Positions 45,049 to 54,452 are shown, counted from the first letter of the stretch. The stretch is DNA of 64,000 bases from JABCZH01 sp963803775 (GCA_963803775.1 CAWDNS010000002.1:310001-374000), one strand, 5' to 3'. The notes: generated from the sequence alone by a model not told the origin. Program-made: numbers and translations.

Positions 45049-45651
45049 ATGAAATCAGTGCTCATCACGACCGCGATAAGTTATCTGCTAGGGACTATTC
45101 CCTTCGGATACCTGTTGGTGCGCATCTTTCGCGGGCAGGATGTCCGCCAGATGGGCAGCGGCAACATTGGAGCTACCAACGTATCCCGCACTTCACCGGT
45201 TCTGGGGCTACTGACACTTGTGCTCGACGGGCTAAAAGGACTGACGGCGGTGGTGATCACGCGCGCCTTGTTCCCCGGCCAGCCGTTCCTGCTAGGTACG
45301 GCGGCCATGCTGGCCATTGTCGGCCACATGTTTCCGTTGTGGTTAAAGTTTCGGGGCGGCAAGGGCATGGCGACAGGGCTCGGAAGTTTTGCGCTACTGG
45401 TCCCCAAGATCGTTCTCTTGATGGTTGTGATCTTCATTGCCATCTTGCTGATTTTTCGCTATGTGTCGCTGGCTTCGATCCTCACAGTTGGGTTGTTTCC
45501 CCTGCTCGTCTGGGTATTGAAACCCGATCAACGCTTCCCTCTGACAGGCTTCGCTGCCGTGTCTTCCTTGCTGATCATCGGCAAGCATCACGAGAATATT
45601 TGCCGCCTGGTCGCGCACACCGAGCCCAGCTTCCATTGGAGAAAGGGATGA
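45049..45651 (+). CDS. plsY: Glycerol-3-phosphate acyltransferase PlsY
   Basis: Inner-membrane enzyme (200 aa) that uses acyl-phosphate to acylate glycerol-3-phosphate. The conserved loops GSGNIGATNVSRT, and KFRGGKGMATGLG are present and five or so membrane helices are visible. plsY overlaps gpsA, which makes its glycerol-3-phosphate substrate, so the two steps are coupled. Confidence 0.95.
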   Translation: MKSVLITTAISYLLGTIPFGYLLVRIFRGQDVRQMGSGNIGATNVSRTSPVLGLLTLVLDGLKGLTAVVITRALFPGQPFLLGTAAMLAIVGHMFPLWLKFRGGKGMATGLGSFALLVPKIVLLMVVIFIAILLIFRYVSLASILTVGLFPLLVWVLKPDQRFPLTGFAAVSSLLIIGKHHENICRLVAHTEPSFHWRKG

Positions 45652-46664
45652 GTGAAATCGCGATCATCGGTGCGGGAGCCTGGGGCACTGGACTCGCCAT
45701 TGCTCTGGGACGCAAGGGAACGCACCACGTGCGGCTGTGGGCACATGAGAAAGAGGTTCGCGATTCCATCAATCAGGATCACAGCAATGATCTTTTTTTG
45801 CCGGGGAACAAACTTCCGGATTCGGTGACTGCCACGGGCCACTATCAAGAAGCGGTGCGTGGGGCGGAGATCGTGGTGAGTGTAATGCCGTCGCATCACT
45901 GCCGGAGAGTGTTTGAAGAGATGTGGGTCTACCTGACTCCGGAGATGCTGATTGTCAGCGCGACCAAGGGTTTAGAAAACGAAACACATCTGCGCATGTC
46001 GGAGGTGATTACGCAGGTGATCAAGTCGGCGCAGGGATTTACGCCGCGGGTTGGCGCACTCAGTGGACCATCGTTTGCGAAGGAGGTAGCGCGCGGAGAT
46101 CCGACCGCCGTCGCCATTGCTTCGCCTGACGATGGGCTGGCGGAAACGGTACAGCGCGAGTTCAGTGATCCGCAGTTTCGGGTTTATACCAACAACGACG
46201 TTATCGGCGTGGAACTCGGAGGCGCATTGAAGAACACCATCGCGATTGCTGCCGGAGTTTGCGACGGGCTGGGACTGGGCCATAACTCGATTGCGGCACT
46301 CATCACCCGTGGCCTGGCGGAAATGACGCGTCTGGTTGTGGCTTGCGGCGGGCGTTCGGAAACCATGGCGGGATTGGCGGGATTGGGTGATCTGGTCCTG
46401 ACTTGCACCGGGGGATTGTCGCGCAATCGCAGCGTCGGTGTGGAACTCGGCCGGGGGGGCAAATTACCTGACATCATTGCTGCCATGCATGGCATGGTGG
46501 CTGAAGGTGTTTTCACCACACACACTGCGGTCGAGCTGGCGCGTGTGCACAAGGTGGAGATGCCAATTACCGCTCAAATGGACGCGATCCTGCATCATGG
46601 GAAATCTCCGCGAGAAGCTATCCACGAGCTGATGACAAGAAGCGGGAAGCGGGAAACCACGTAG
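45648..46664 (+). CDS. gpsA: Glycerol-3-phosphate dehydrogenase [NAD(P)+]
   Basis: Soluble enzyme (338 aa) making sn-glycerol-3-phosphate from dihydroxyacetone phosphate. NAD-binding GAGAWGTGLAIAL opens the protein; SGPSFAKEVARG, the catalytic-Lys block GGALKNTIAIAAG and GLGDLVLTCTGGLSRNRSVG follow. ATG 45648 overlaps the plsY stop (ATGA), which fixes the start; the frame is open 309 nt further but inside plsY. Confidence 0.95.
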   Translation: MSEIAIIGAGAWGTGLAIALGRKGTHHVRLWAHEKEVRDSINQDHSNDLFLPGNKLPDSVTATGHYQEAVRGAEIVVSVMPSHHCRRVFEEMWVYLTPEMLIVSATKGLENETHLRMSEVITQVIKSAQGFTPRVGALSGPSFAKEVARGDPTAVAIASPDDGLAETVQREFSDPQFRVYTNNDVIGVELGGALKNTIAIAAGVCDGLGLGHNSIAALITRGLAEMTRLVVACGGRSETMAGLAGLGDLVLTCTGGLSRNRSVGVELGRGGKLPDIIAAMHGMVAEGVFTTHTAVELARVHKVEMPITAQMDAILHHGKSPREAIHELMTRSGKRETT

Positions 46665-46833
46665 ATTGAGGTGTTCGCGGTGGTTCTGCGTCGCTTTTCA
46701 TGCCAAATCACCCGAAATACATGTTCTTTCGAGGTACTTTCGTAACGCTCGGCAGCCGGAGTTCCCAAGTAAACTCGTAGAAGAACCCCCAAGAAATTTA
46801 CCCCGTGCGCCCCGCACGGCACGTAGGGTCACT

Positions 46834-48684
46834 TTGTCGCTAAAGCTACCCACACCATCGCGCCTGCCTATTCTTTACGTCATCCTAGGTGTCCTTGTAC
46901 TGGTCAGCGTGGTGCCCATGTATTTTTACTCGGCGCAGGTGGAATCGATTAATCGCGACCGGCTGATCACCAATGAACGGCTACTACAGAACGCGGTGAC
47001 CCGTTCCCTGGCGGATGATATTTCGCAGCATCAGGAATCGCTGCGCATGATGCTAGCAAATCTATCGTCAGCGCTACAGGTGGCGAGCGGCGGAGACTTT
47101 ACTTCAGAACACGTGGAAGCGCCCGAGTTGCGAGCGCTGCTGGAGAATTTTGTTTCTTCCTCTGATGATCTGGCTTACGCCACTTTGTTGAACTCTGAGG
47201 GCAAAGGTATTTCCGCGGGCCGGATCGCCGCGGACGCATTCTTGCAACGAGAGTTGGAACGTGGCTACGCGGCCGCGCGCGAAGGCAGAATCTATAACGG
47301 ACAAGCATTGGCGGTGGGAAACGGAAAGTCGTCGCGCACAGTGGTGCTGGTCAGCGCGCCGGTCATGATAGGTGGGCGTTTCGTGGGCATGATTGGCTCG
47401 GTGGTCGACTTGCAGTTCTTGATTCGACGCCTTCAAGAAGTCAGCCGGGGTGGACTCATCCCATACGTGGTGGACAGTGAAGGACGACTGGTCGCAGGCG
47501 CCGACCCCGAATATGCTACCGGTCAGGACATGAGAGACCTGGAGATCGTGCGCAGCTTCGTGGAACTCGGGAGCAAAGCCCAAATGGTGGCCGCGACCCG
47601 CGAGTTCAACATCACCCGCGGCAAAACCACGATTGCCATGTTGGGCACATGCAGCCCAGTGACCAACCTTGATTGGGCTGTGGTGGTGCAAAAGCCAAGG
47701 TCAGAGGCCTACCGCGGTGTGTACGAAATGCAGCGCACAGGACGAATTCTTGCGATCATGGCGATTGCTTTGAGCATTGCCATCAGCGTCTTCGCCGCAC
47801 GGCGAATTACCAGTCCGCTTGAAGTACTGACACTTTCCAGCCGCGCCATTGCCCGCGGAGACTTTTCGCAGCGGGTAAACCTGAAGAGTAGCACCGAAAT
47901 CGGCGAACTGGCGCACACATTCAACATAATGTCCCAGGAGTTGGAACATTTTGTGCACGACCTGAAGCGCGCGGCCACGGAGAACCGCGAGCTGTTCATG
48001 GGATCCATCCAGATGCTGGCAGGCGCAGTCGACGAAAAGGACCCCTACACGCGCGGTCACTCTGATAGGGTGACGCGCTACTCGGTGCTGATCGCGCGCG
48101 AGATGGGTATTTACGAAGATTACATCGAGACGGTGCGTATTTCCGCACAACTGCATGACGTCGGCAAGATCGGCATCGAAGACCGCATTCTGAAAAAGCC
48201 GGGAGCGCTTACGCCGGAAGAATTCGACATCATGAAGACACATACCACCAAGGGAGCGAACATCCTGCGGCCGGTGGCACAATTGAAGGACATGATTCCG
48301 GGCATCGAACTGCACCACGAGTCGCTCGACGGGCGCGGCTATCCTCACGGCATGAAGGGCGATGACATTCCCCTGCTGCCGCGAATTATCGCCGTGGCTG
48401 ACACCTTTGATGCGCTGACCACGAATCGCCCCTACCAGCACGCGCACACTCCTGAGGAAGCGCTGAGGATTATTCATTCGCTCTCCGGCAAACGCCTTGA
48501 CCCGACGGCGGTGGCGGCTTTGACGGCGATCTACGAACGCGGCGAAATTCATGTGCAACGTCCGGCGCCCCTGGCGGCCGCAGCAACAGCCGCCGCGATC
48601 GCCGCGTCCGCAACGGCCGCGGAACCGGTTGAGCCCGAGCTTTCGCCTGATCCTGTAAACGCGGTGCAAGCCAGCCGCGTCTGA
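46834..48684 (+). CDS. Membrane HD-GYP cyclic-di-GMP phosphodiesterase
   Basis: Membrane receptor (about 616 aa) with an HD-GYP output. One TM helix near 10-32, a periplasmic dCache-like region, a second TM near 305-325, HAMP, then HD-GYP: GHSDRVTRYS, LHDVGKIGI, ELHHESLDGRGYPHGMKGDDI (HDxx... GYP intact) and RIIAVADTFDALTTNRPY. The C-terminus is an Ala-rich tail. The TTG at 46834 follows AGGG and precedes the first membrane helix; the frame is open to TTG 46666, whose extra 56 residues carry no feature. Expected to hydrolyse c-di-GMP, opposing the GGDEF protein. Confidence 0.85.
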   Translation: MSLKLPTPSRLPILYVILGVLVLVSVVPMYFYSAQVESINRDRLITNERLLQNAVTRSLADDISQHQESLRMMLANLSSALQVASGGDFTSEHVEAPELRALLENFVSSSDDLAYATLLNSEGKGISAGRIAADAFLQRELERGYAAAREGRIYNGQALAVGNGKSSRTVVLVSAPVMIGGRFVGMIGSVVDLQFLIRRLQEVSRGGLIPYVVDSEGRLVAGADPEYATGQDMRDLEIVRSFVELGSKAQMVAATREFNITRGKTTIAMLGTCSPVTNLDWAVVVQKPRSEAYRGVYEMQRTGRILAIMAIALSIAISVFAARRITSPLEVLTLSSRAIARGDFSQRVNLKSSTEIGELAHTFNIMSQELEHFVHDLKRAATENRELFMGSIQMLAGAVDEKDPYTRGHSDRVTRYSVLIAREMGIYEDYIETVRISAQLHDVGKIGIEDRILKKPGALTPEEFDIMKTHTTKGANILRPVAQLKDMIPGIELHHESLDGRGYPHGMKGDDIPLLPRIIAVADTFDALTTNRPYQHAHTPEEALRIIHSLSGKRLDPTAVAALTAIYERGEIHVQRPAPLAAAATAAAIAASATAAEPVEPELSPDPVNAVQASRV

Positions 48685-48770
48685 TTCTTCGTCAAGTTTC
48701 GCGCATTTCAAGTCTGATTCGAACCCTGCCGCTATAATTAGAGGTTGCGCCGATCACGGCCATCCAATCC

Positions 48771-49728
48771 ATGATTCAGACCCTTTTTGGCAGCCTCGAC
48801 GAACAGCAGAAGCCCAGCTTCCTGGAGCGAATGAAAGAGGCGGTCACGCGTACGCGCGAAAGCCTCAGCGAGCGCATTGAAGAAGCGGTTTCGTTCAGCA
48901 AGGAAATTGATCGCATACGCTGGACGAACTGGAAGCCACCCTGATCAGCGCCGATCTGGGAAGCACAACCACGCAGGAAGTGTTGGGACAAGCTGCGGCG
49001 AAAAAGCCGACCGCAAGCAGATCAAGGATGTGGACGAGCTAAAGCGGCTATTGAAGGAAGAACTGCTGGCCATTCTGAATGCAGCGAACACGCGGCCGGT
49101 GCAGAAGGTCGACGGCACGCCAGAGGTGATCCTGGTGGTCGGGGTCAATGGCACGGGCAAGACCACGACCATCGGCAAGCTGGCGCAGGTTTTTCGTTCG
49201 CAGGGCAAGACGGTTCTCATGTGTGCGGCCGATACATTTCGCGCCGCCGCCATCGAGCAACTGGAAATCTGGGGTGAGCGAACGGGGACGGAAGTGATTC
49301 GGACCAAGGCCGGAGGCGATCCCGCGGCAGTGCTATATGACGCGCTACAGGCGGCGACGGCTCGGCATACGGATTTCGTGATTGTGGACACCGCTGGACG
49401 GCTGCACAACAAGTCGAACTTGATGGCTGAGCTTGAGAAGATGCGGCGAACGGCGCAGCGGATTATCCCCGGAGCACCGCACGAAACGCTGCTGGTGATG
49501 GACGCGACTACAGGGCAGAACGGGTTGCAGCAGGCACGGCAGTTTACCGATTCGGCGGGCGTGACCGGAATTGTGCTGACCAAACTAGACGGGACGGCAA
49601 AAGGCGGAGTGGTGGTGGCGATTTGCCGTGAACTGGGCCTGCCGGTGCGCTACGTGGGTGTGGGTGAGAAAGCTGGGGACCTGCTGCCATTCAATCCCAA
49701 GGATTTTGTGGATTCGCTATTTGCTTGA
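48771..49728 (+). CDS. ftsY: SRP receptor FtsY, two single-base deletions
   Basis: GTPase that docks SRP-ribosome complexes at the membrane. The N-domain starts MIQTLFGSLDEQQKPSFLERM (frame 0), continues with TLDELEATLISADLGSTTTQE in a second frame, and from EKADRKQIKDVDEL to the stop in a third. One A is missing near 48915 (CGC-AATACG expected) and one base near 48995. Corrected, the gene is about 319 aa with GTPase motifs GVNGTGKTTTIGKLA, DTFRAAAIEQL and DTAGRL, TKLDG and the C-terminal GVGEKAGDL. TATAAT at 48733-48738 is the likely -10. FtsY is essential, so sequence error is favoured. Confidence 0.9.
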
Positions 49729-49737
49729 AAATCCTTT

Positions 49738-49839
49738 TACCACAGAGTCACAGAGACACAGAGAAAACGCAGTTCAATTCAAAACTTCTCAAGTCTCTAG
49801 CCGTCAGGTCTTCTCTGTGCCTCTGTGTCTCAGTGGTGA
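49738..49839. repeat. CACAGAGACACAGAG-type inverted repeat between ftsY and ribD
   Basis: The left arm (49739-49768, ACCACAGAGTCACAGAGACACAG then AGAAAAC) and the right arm (49811-49838, TTCTCTGTGCCTCTGTGTCTC then AGTGGTG) are imperfect inverse complements, about 100 bp in total. CACAGAG-GCACAGAG repeats are widespread in several soil phyla. Fills most of the 125-bp gap. Confidence 0.7.
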
Positions 49840-49853
49840 AATAATGTCTTTGC

Positions 49854-51016
49854 GTGACCACCTCCCGCGAAATCGACGAGCAGTTTCTTCGCGAAGCGCT
49901 TGATCTGGCGCGCGCGGGCATTGGCCTCACTTCACCCAATCCTAATGTGGGAGCCGTATTAGTGAACGCCGACGGGACGGTCGTCGGCAGCGGCAGCCAT
50001 ACCTATGCAGGCATCAAACACGCCGAGATTCTGGCCATTGAGCAGGCTGGCCAACGGGCTCTTGGCGCGACTCTCTATATCAATCTGGAACCTTGTTCGC
50101 ATCAGGGACGGACGTCACCGTGCTCCGACACTGTGATTGCCGCTGGCATTACGCGAGTCGTGGCGTGCATGTCCGATCCCAACCCGCTAGTAAGCGGACG
50201 CGGCTTGGAACGGCTACGGCAAGCTGGTGTGGCGGTAACTGTCGGTATTTTGGAAGAGGAAGCCAAGCGGCTCAACGAAGCATTCGCGAAATACATCCGC
50301 CAGCGTCTTCCGCTGGTCACGCTGAAAGCGGCCATGACTTTGGACGGCAAGATCGCGCCTCCGCCGGGGGAATCACGAAACCCTACGGCGTTAGGTGCAG
50401 GCAGCAGCGGCAGTGGGTACATCACCAGCGAAGTGGCGCGCGCGCATGTCCAGGAACTTCGCCACCAGCACGATGCGATCCTGGTGGGCGTGGGTACGGT
50501 GATCGCTGACGATCCCCTGCTCACCGACCGCAGCGGGCGTCCGCGACGGCGACCGTTGTTGCGCGTCGTTCTCGATTCACGTTTGCGCTTGCCGCTGGAG
50601 TCACGAGTGGTGAAGACCGCGCAAGATGACCTGCTGGTGCTGTGTTCGTTTGCCGAAGAGAAAAAACGAAAGCAGCTTCAGGAGCGCGGAGTGTGGGTCG
50701 AGCAGATTCCGCAACCGACGGTGGACGGGCATCCCAACTTGACTGCGGTGGTGAAACATCTGGGCGCGCGGGAGATTACAAGCCTGATGATCGAAGGCGG
50801 CTCGATGGTAAATTGGGCGGCGTTGTCGTCGGGTATTGTCGACAAGGTTTTCTTTTACTATGCTCCGAAGATTCTGGGGGAACGGGAGCGGTGCCGTTTT
50901 CGGCAGGTGCGGGATTCGGGCATCTGGGCGAGGTGTTGCAGGTCAAGTCAATCCGGTTACATCGTTTCGGCGAGGATTTCGCGGTGGAGGGGTATTTGAG
51001 TGACCCGTATGAGTGA
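49854..51016 (+). CDS. ribD: Riboflavin biosynthesis protein RibD (deaminase/reductase), one frameshift
   Basis: Bifunctional diaminohydroxyphosphoribosylaminopyrimidine deaminase and uracil reductase. The deaminase zinc site HAEILAIEQAG and PCSHQGRTSPC is in the first 90 residues and the reductase domain (ASLMIEGGSMVNWA-type block) follows. After FFYYAPKILG the frame shifts at a run of five G (50876-50880); restoring one G gives GGTGAVPFSAGAGFGHLGEVL and a stop at 51016. GTG 49854 is the start. Likely a homopolymer error. ribE follows after a repeat element. Confidence 0.92.
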
Positions 51017-51017
51017 A

Positions 51018-51146
51018 GCATTCAGCATTCAGCCATCAGCACTCAGCCATCAGCATTCAGCCATCAGCATTCAGCCAATGCGACGGCTCTTTCGCGATCG
51101 GTGACCGTTGACTGGCTGAACGCTGAGTGCTGAATGGCTGAGTGCT
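51018..51146. repeat. ATTCAGC-type repeat element with inverted right half, ribD-ribE gap
   Basis: Left part (51018-51076): about four copies of a roughly 14-bp CATTCAGCCATCAG unit in direct orientation. Right part (51111-51146): the same motif in inverse orientation (TGAATGGCTGAGTGCT). The gap between is unique. The unit is shared with 43018-43055. The right end runs into the ribE -10 box, so the element could influence ribE expression. Confidence 0.75.
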
Positions 51147-51151
51147 AGGAT
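51146..51151 (+). promoter_or_regulatory. -10 box (TAGGAT) 7 nt upstream of ribE
   Basis: TAGGAT ends 7 nt before ATG 51159 at the right edge of the repeat element. An AGGA overlaps it and could instead be a weak ribosome site, so the leaderless reading is uncertain. Confidence 0.35.
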
Positions 51152-51158
51152 AGTCCCC

Positions 51159-51800
51159 ATGTTCACTGGCATTATCGAAGAAGTCGGACGAATTGTGCGG
51201 ATCGCGAAGGGTAGCGGAACGCGCGGCCTCACGGTGTCGTGCGAGCGGCTCGCGAAAGAACTCAGAAAGGGCGACAGCATTGCGGTGAACGGGGTTTGCC
51301 TGACTGCGGTTGAGATCAGGCCGGAGACGGTGGGTTTCGATCTGGCCGAGGAGACCTGGAGGCGGACTTCGTTTTCCCGCATCGAAGAAGGCGCTTTGGT
51401 CAATCTCGAGCTACCGATGCGGGCCGACGGACGCTTCGGCGGACATATTGTCCAGGGCCACGTAGACGGTACCGGCAAGTTTCTAGGGCTTGATCGGATT
51501 GAGAATGCGGACGACTACTGGTTACGCATCGAGATTCCATCGGAACTGAAACGCTATGTCATTTCAAAGGGATCGCTCTCGATTGAGGGCATCAGCCTGA
51601 CGGTGGCGCGGATCGAGGGCACAGAGGTCACGGCAGCGATCATCCCTCACACGGTTGCCGCGACCAACTTGAAATCGCTCCGGCCCGGAGATGCAGTAAA
51701 TCTTGAAGTTGACATGATCGCAAAATACGTCGAGAAGATGATGGGTGAAAGAGCAGGCAGCACGATTACCTTGGAAAGGCTGGTTCAAGAGGGTTTCTAG
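51159..51800 (+). CDS. ribE: Riboflavin synthase, alpha subunit
   Basis: Lumazine-binding enzyme (213 aa) that dismutes two dimethylribityllumazine molecules to riboflavin. Two tandem lumazine-binding repeats are visible: MFTGIIEEVGRI with NGVCLTAVEI, and HIVQGHVDGTGKF with ISKGSLSIEGISLTVARI. Follows ribD but separated by the repeat element, so it may have its own promoter. Confidence 0.94.
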   Translation: MFTGIIEEVGRIVRIAKGSGTRGLTVSCERLAKELRKGDSIAVNGVCLTAVEIRPETVGFDLAEETWRRTSFSRIEEGALVNLELPMRADGRFGGHIVQGHVDGTGKFLGLDRIENADDYWLRIEIPSELKRYVISKGSLSIEGISLTVARIEGTEVTAAIIPHTVAATNLKSLRPGDAVNLEVDMIAKYVEKMMGERAGSTITLERLVQEGF

Positions 51801-51837
51801 CCAATCTACCGTGATGAGGTGCTCATAGTCTCTCGAT

Positions 51838-52995
51838 CTAACTCCGACACAACTGAAATTGCTCGAACTTGTGCAACGCGGCTTCCACCTGCTGCCGATG
51901 GGTGCGGGACGATCCCCGGCCGATCCAGTGCCAGCGCTGCACCAGAAGTTTTTGCCGTGACCGGTCGGTTTTGAGATCTAGGGCGGCAATCATCTGGTCC
52001 CCAATCAGAACTGGGCAAACGAAATAGCCAAATATCCGCTTGTGCTTGGGAACGTAAGCTTCGAAGCGATACTCGTAATCGAAGAAGAGCCGGAGTCGCT
52101 TGCGCTGGATGATTAGCGGGTCGAAGGGCGACAGGATATGAACCTGTTCCTGCGCCGGATCGGGAATGGCATCGAGGGTATACGGATGGACCCAGTGCAG
52201 CCATTGGACTGCTCCTTCCAGTTGCACAGGTATCAGTTCTTTTCGACGGACTCGCGACTCGAGCAGACGCCTCATCGCTGGTTTGCGTGGAGCGTCCAGA
52301 TGACAGATCGATTCCACACTCACGATCCCCTGCGATTGCAGAGCGCGATCAAGCAGGTAGTTCAAAGTTTCCCTCTCGGTGGCTGCCTGTGGCAGACGAT
52401 CCCAACCGAAATGTCGACTCATGAGCTCATAAGTCTTTAGCATTCCAGCCCGCTGACTGATCGTCACCAAGCCCTTGTAGAAGGCCAGCTCCAGAACGCG
52501 CTTGGAAGGTTTGCGGCTGGCCCACGCATAGTCTTTTTCCACCGGCTCGTCCTCGATGTCGCGGATGGTGAGCGCGCCCTCTCTGCGGATGCGCGCCACC
52601 ACTCTGCGCAGGTCAGCATTTGAAACCGTGCCGAACCAACCGTTGCGGCGCTGCCAATCCTGGTGCGCCTGGCGCATATCGCGCACATAAAATCGCAGAC
52701 TCTCCGTCGGCACGTACGATATGGCGTGCGTCCAATACTCAAAAACGGTCTTGTCGATGCTCTGCGCCTGATGCAGATGCTCGCGCCGGTACGTAGGGAT
52801 GCGCGTATGAAGAATGTGGTGATGGCTGCGCTCGATGACGAAGATGGTGTCAATCTGCAAGTAGCCCAGGTGAGCCACCGCTGCCGGCGTGGCCTGTGGA
52901 CCGGAGCCGAAGGGTTCGGTGGTGTCCAGGCGCTGGGCATGCAGCCAAATGCGGCGGGCCTGGGCGGGGGTGAGTTGGACGAGCAGATTCTTCAA
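51838..52995 (-). CDS. YcaQ/AlkX-family winged-helix DNA glycosylase
   Basis: A 385-aa HTH_42 protein, the family of E. coli YcaQ, a glycosylase for interstrand crosslinks and bulky lesions. The catalytic QxD motif is present as QID (residues 47-49, LGYLQIDTIFVIERSHHHIL) and the terminal winged-helix region with FDYEYRFEAYVPKHKRIFGYF is conserved. The ATG at 52995 has no competing start. It stands alone and leftward between ribE and mlaF. Confidence 0.87.
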   Translation of the reverse strand: MKNLLVQLTPAQARRIWLHAQRLDTTEPFGSGPQATPAAVAHLGYLQIDTIFVIERSHHHILHTRIPTYRREHLHQAQSIDKTVFEYWTHAISYVPTESLRFYVRDMRQAHQDWQRRNGWFGTVSNADLRRVVARIRREGALTIRDIEDEPVEKDYAWASRKPSKRVLELAFYKGLVTISQRAGMLKTYELMSRHFGWDRLPQAATERETLNYLLDRALQSQGIVSVESICHLDAPRKPAMRRLLESRVRRKELIPVQLEGAVQWLHWVHPYTLDAIPDPAQEQVHILSPFDPLIIQRKRLRLFFDYEYRFEAYVPKHKRIFGYFVCPVLIGDQMIAALDLKTDRSRQKLLVQRWHWIGRGSSRTHRQQVEAALHKFEQFQLCRS

Positions 52996-53045
52996 TGGGG
53001 TCTCTGGTGACTAAATCTAGACCCCGATCTTCAGTTCCCGGTTTG

Positions 53046-53819
53046 TCACGCGGGTTCCAGGGTCAGTTCGTCCAGTGTAAGGAACTCCTGAATAATCGGC
53101 TCCTCACATTTTTCCATTTCTGCGTAAGTTCCAAAGAATAGTGCTTTGGCCTCATGCAGGAAGACGATTCGATCCGCCAGTTTTTTCGCCAGGCGCATGT
53201 CATGGGTGACCACGACACTGGTGAGATGCAATTGCGCCTTGAGTCTTTTGATCAAGTCCCCCAGCAACTGGGCCATGAGCGGGTCGACCATGGTAGTCGG
53301 CTCGTCGAAGAGCACGCAGTCGGGCCGCGCCGCCAAAGCCCGCGCAATGGCCACCGATCGCTTCATGCCGGTCGAGAGATCGGAAGGCAGCAGGTCTCGC
53401 ATTTCCTTGACTCCCACCATGTCCAGCAAGCCGTCGACAACCTGAAAGATTTGCTGTTCGCTGAGTTCGCGGTGCTCGCGCAGGGGAAAAGCAACGTTTT
53501 CGCCGACAGTGAGCGAGTCGAAGAGGGCGCCGTTCTGGAACACCATGGTGACCTTCTTGCGAATTTCGTCCATTTGCGCGTCGGTGTAATCGGTGACGTC
53601 CTGATAGGCGACGATAAGCCGGCCTGAATCCGGCTTGAGAAATCCCATGATGTTATGGAGTGATACTGACTTGCCGACGCCGCTGCGCCCCAGGATGCAG
53701 ACCGTCTCTCCGGGCATGACGCTGAAGCTGACCTTGTCCAGGATGCGCTTGCTGCCGAAAGATTTCGAGACTTCTTTAAATTCGATATAGGGACCGAGTT
53801 GTTGTTCGCTTTCACCCAT
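53046..53819 (-). CDS. mlaF: MlaF-type ABC transporter ATPase
   Basis: Cytoplasmic ATPase (257 aa) of an Mce/Mla phospholipid-transport system. Walker A is LGRSGVGKSVSLHNIMG (RSGVGKS is typical of MlaF), the signature is LSTGMKRSVAIARAL and Walker B is CVLFDEPTTMVDP. KLAQLxx partner genes mlaE, mlaD are not within the window; the neighbouring gene on the left is ycaQ-like and on the right mobA. So it may be an orphan subunit or belong to a dispersed mla set. Confidence 0.88.
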   Translation of the reverse strand: MGESEQQLGPYIEFKEVSKSFGSKRILDKVSFSVMPGETVCILGRSGVGKSVSLHNIMGFLKPDSGRLIVAYQDVTDYTDAQMDEIRKKVTMVFQNGALFDSLTVGENVAFPLREHRELSEQQIFQVVDGLLDMVGVKEMRDLLPSDLSTGMKRSVAIARALAARPDCVLFDEPTTMVDPLMAQLLGDLIKRLKAQLHLTSVVVTHDMRLAKKLADRIVFLHEAKALFFGTYAEMEKCEEPIIQEFLTLDELTLEPA

Positions 53820-53855
53820 GCTGAAATCGATGATAACCGAATGCGGCTTGGCGAG

Positions 53856-54452
53856 CTAGGTAGCCGAACTGGACCTGCGTTGCTCCTCTTGCCACTCCTC
53901 CGGAGTATTCAAGTTTCGAAACATGGCAACGGAGAAGCCAGCGCGCGTGAACTCATCCTGTTCGACGATTCGTGTTTTGACGGTCGTGAACAGCGGATCG
54001 ATCTTATTCTTCCCCGCCTGGAGCGACCGCTCCGCGGCTTGCGCGAATTCCCGTCGATAGACCGCGCACAGAGGTTGCGAGGCTCCATCCGCACGCGGCA
54101 CGGTAACGATTGCGTCCGTATCTTCAGCCACGCCGATCATGAACTGCAAGAATCGAGGTTCAATGAGTGGCAAATCGACGGCCAGCATCAGGTTCAAGTC
54201 TGTCGTAGTGCTCGACAGCGCGGCATGGATTCCAGCCAAGGGCCCCCGATCGCGATACACGTCTGCGATCACGGCGCCAAAGCTGGCAAACTTCTTTGGA
54301 TCTCCCACAATATGGACATTTGGGGTTACCGCAGCCAGTAACTTCAGGGCATGCGAAAGAAGCGTGCCATCCGCCCATGGGAGAAAGGCTTTGTCGCGGC
54401 CCATGCGAGTGCTCTTGCCGCCAGCCAGCACGAACGCAGTCAGATCGCTCAT
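53856..54452 (-). CDS. mobA: Molybdenum cofactor guanylyltransferase MobA
   Basis: Transfers GMP to molybdopterin in bis-MGD synthesis (198 aa). The start motif LAGGKSTRMGRDKAFL near residue 10 is the nucleotidyltransferase loop, with VDLPLIEP further on. ATG 54452 gives the family start (SDLTAFVLAGGKS); the frame is open to 54551 without family match. Interesting beside the TOBE-domain regulator at 62.3 kb, as both point to molybdate use. Confidence 0.88.
   Translation of the reverse strand: MSDLTAFVLAGGKSTRMGRDKAFLPWADGTLLSHALKLLAAVTPNVHIVGDPKKFASFGAVIADVYRDRGPLAGIHAALSSTTTDLNLMLAVDLPLIEPRFLQFMIGVAEDTDAIVTVPRADGASQPLCAVYRREFAQAAERSLQAGKNKIDPLFTTVKTRIVEQDEFTRAGFSVAMFRNLNTPEEWQEEQRRSSSAT

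Noticed and set aside
47701..48711. Open frame of 336 codons on the minus strand
   Set aside because: Antisense shadow of the HD-GYP gene, which has complete motifs.
51018..51146. Possible CRISPR array
   Set aside because: Units are 14 bp with no regular unique spacers and the second half is inverted; no cas genes.
51017..51158. FMN riboswitch before ribE
   Set aside because: No conserved RFN-element sequence; the gap is filled by the repeat element.
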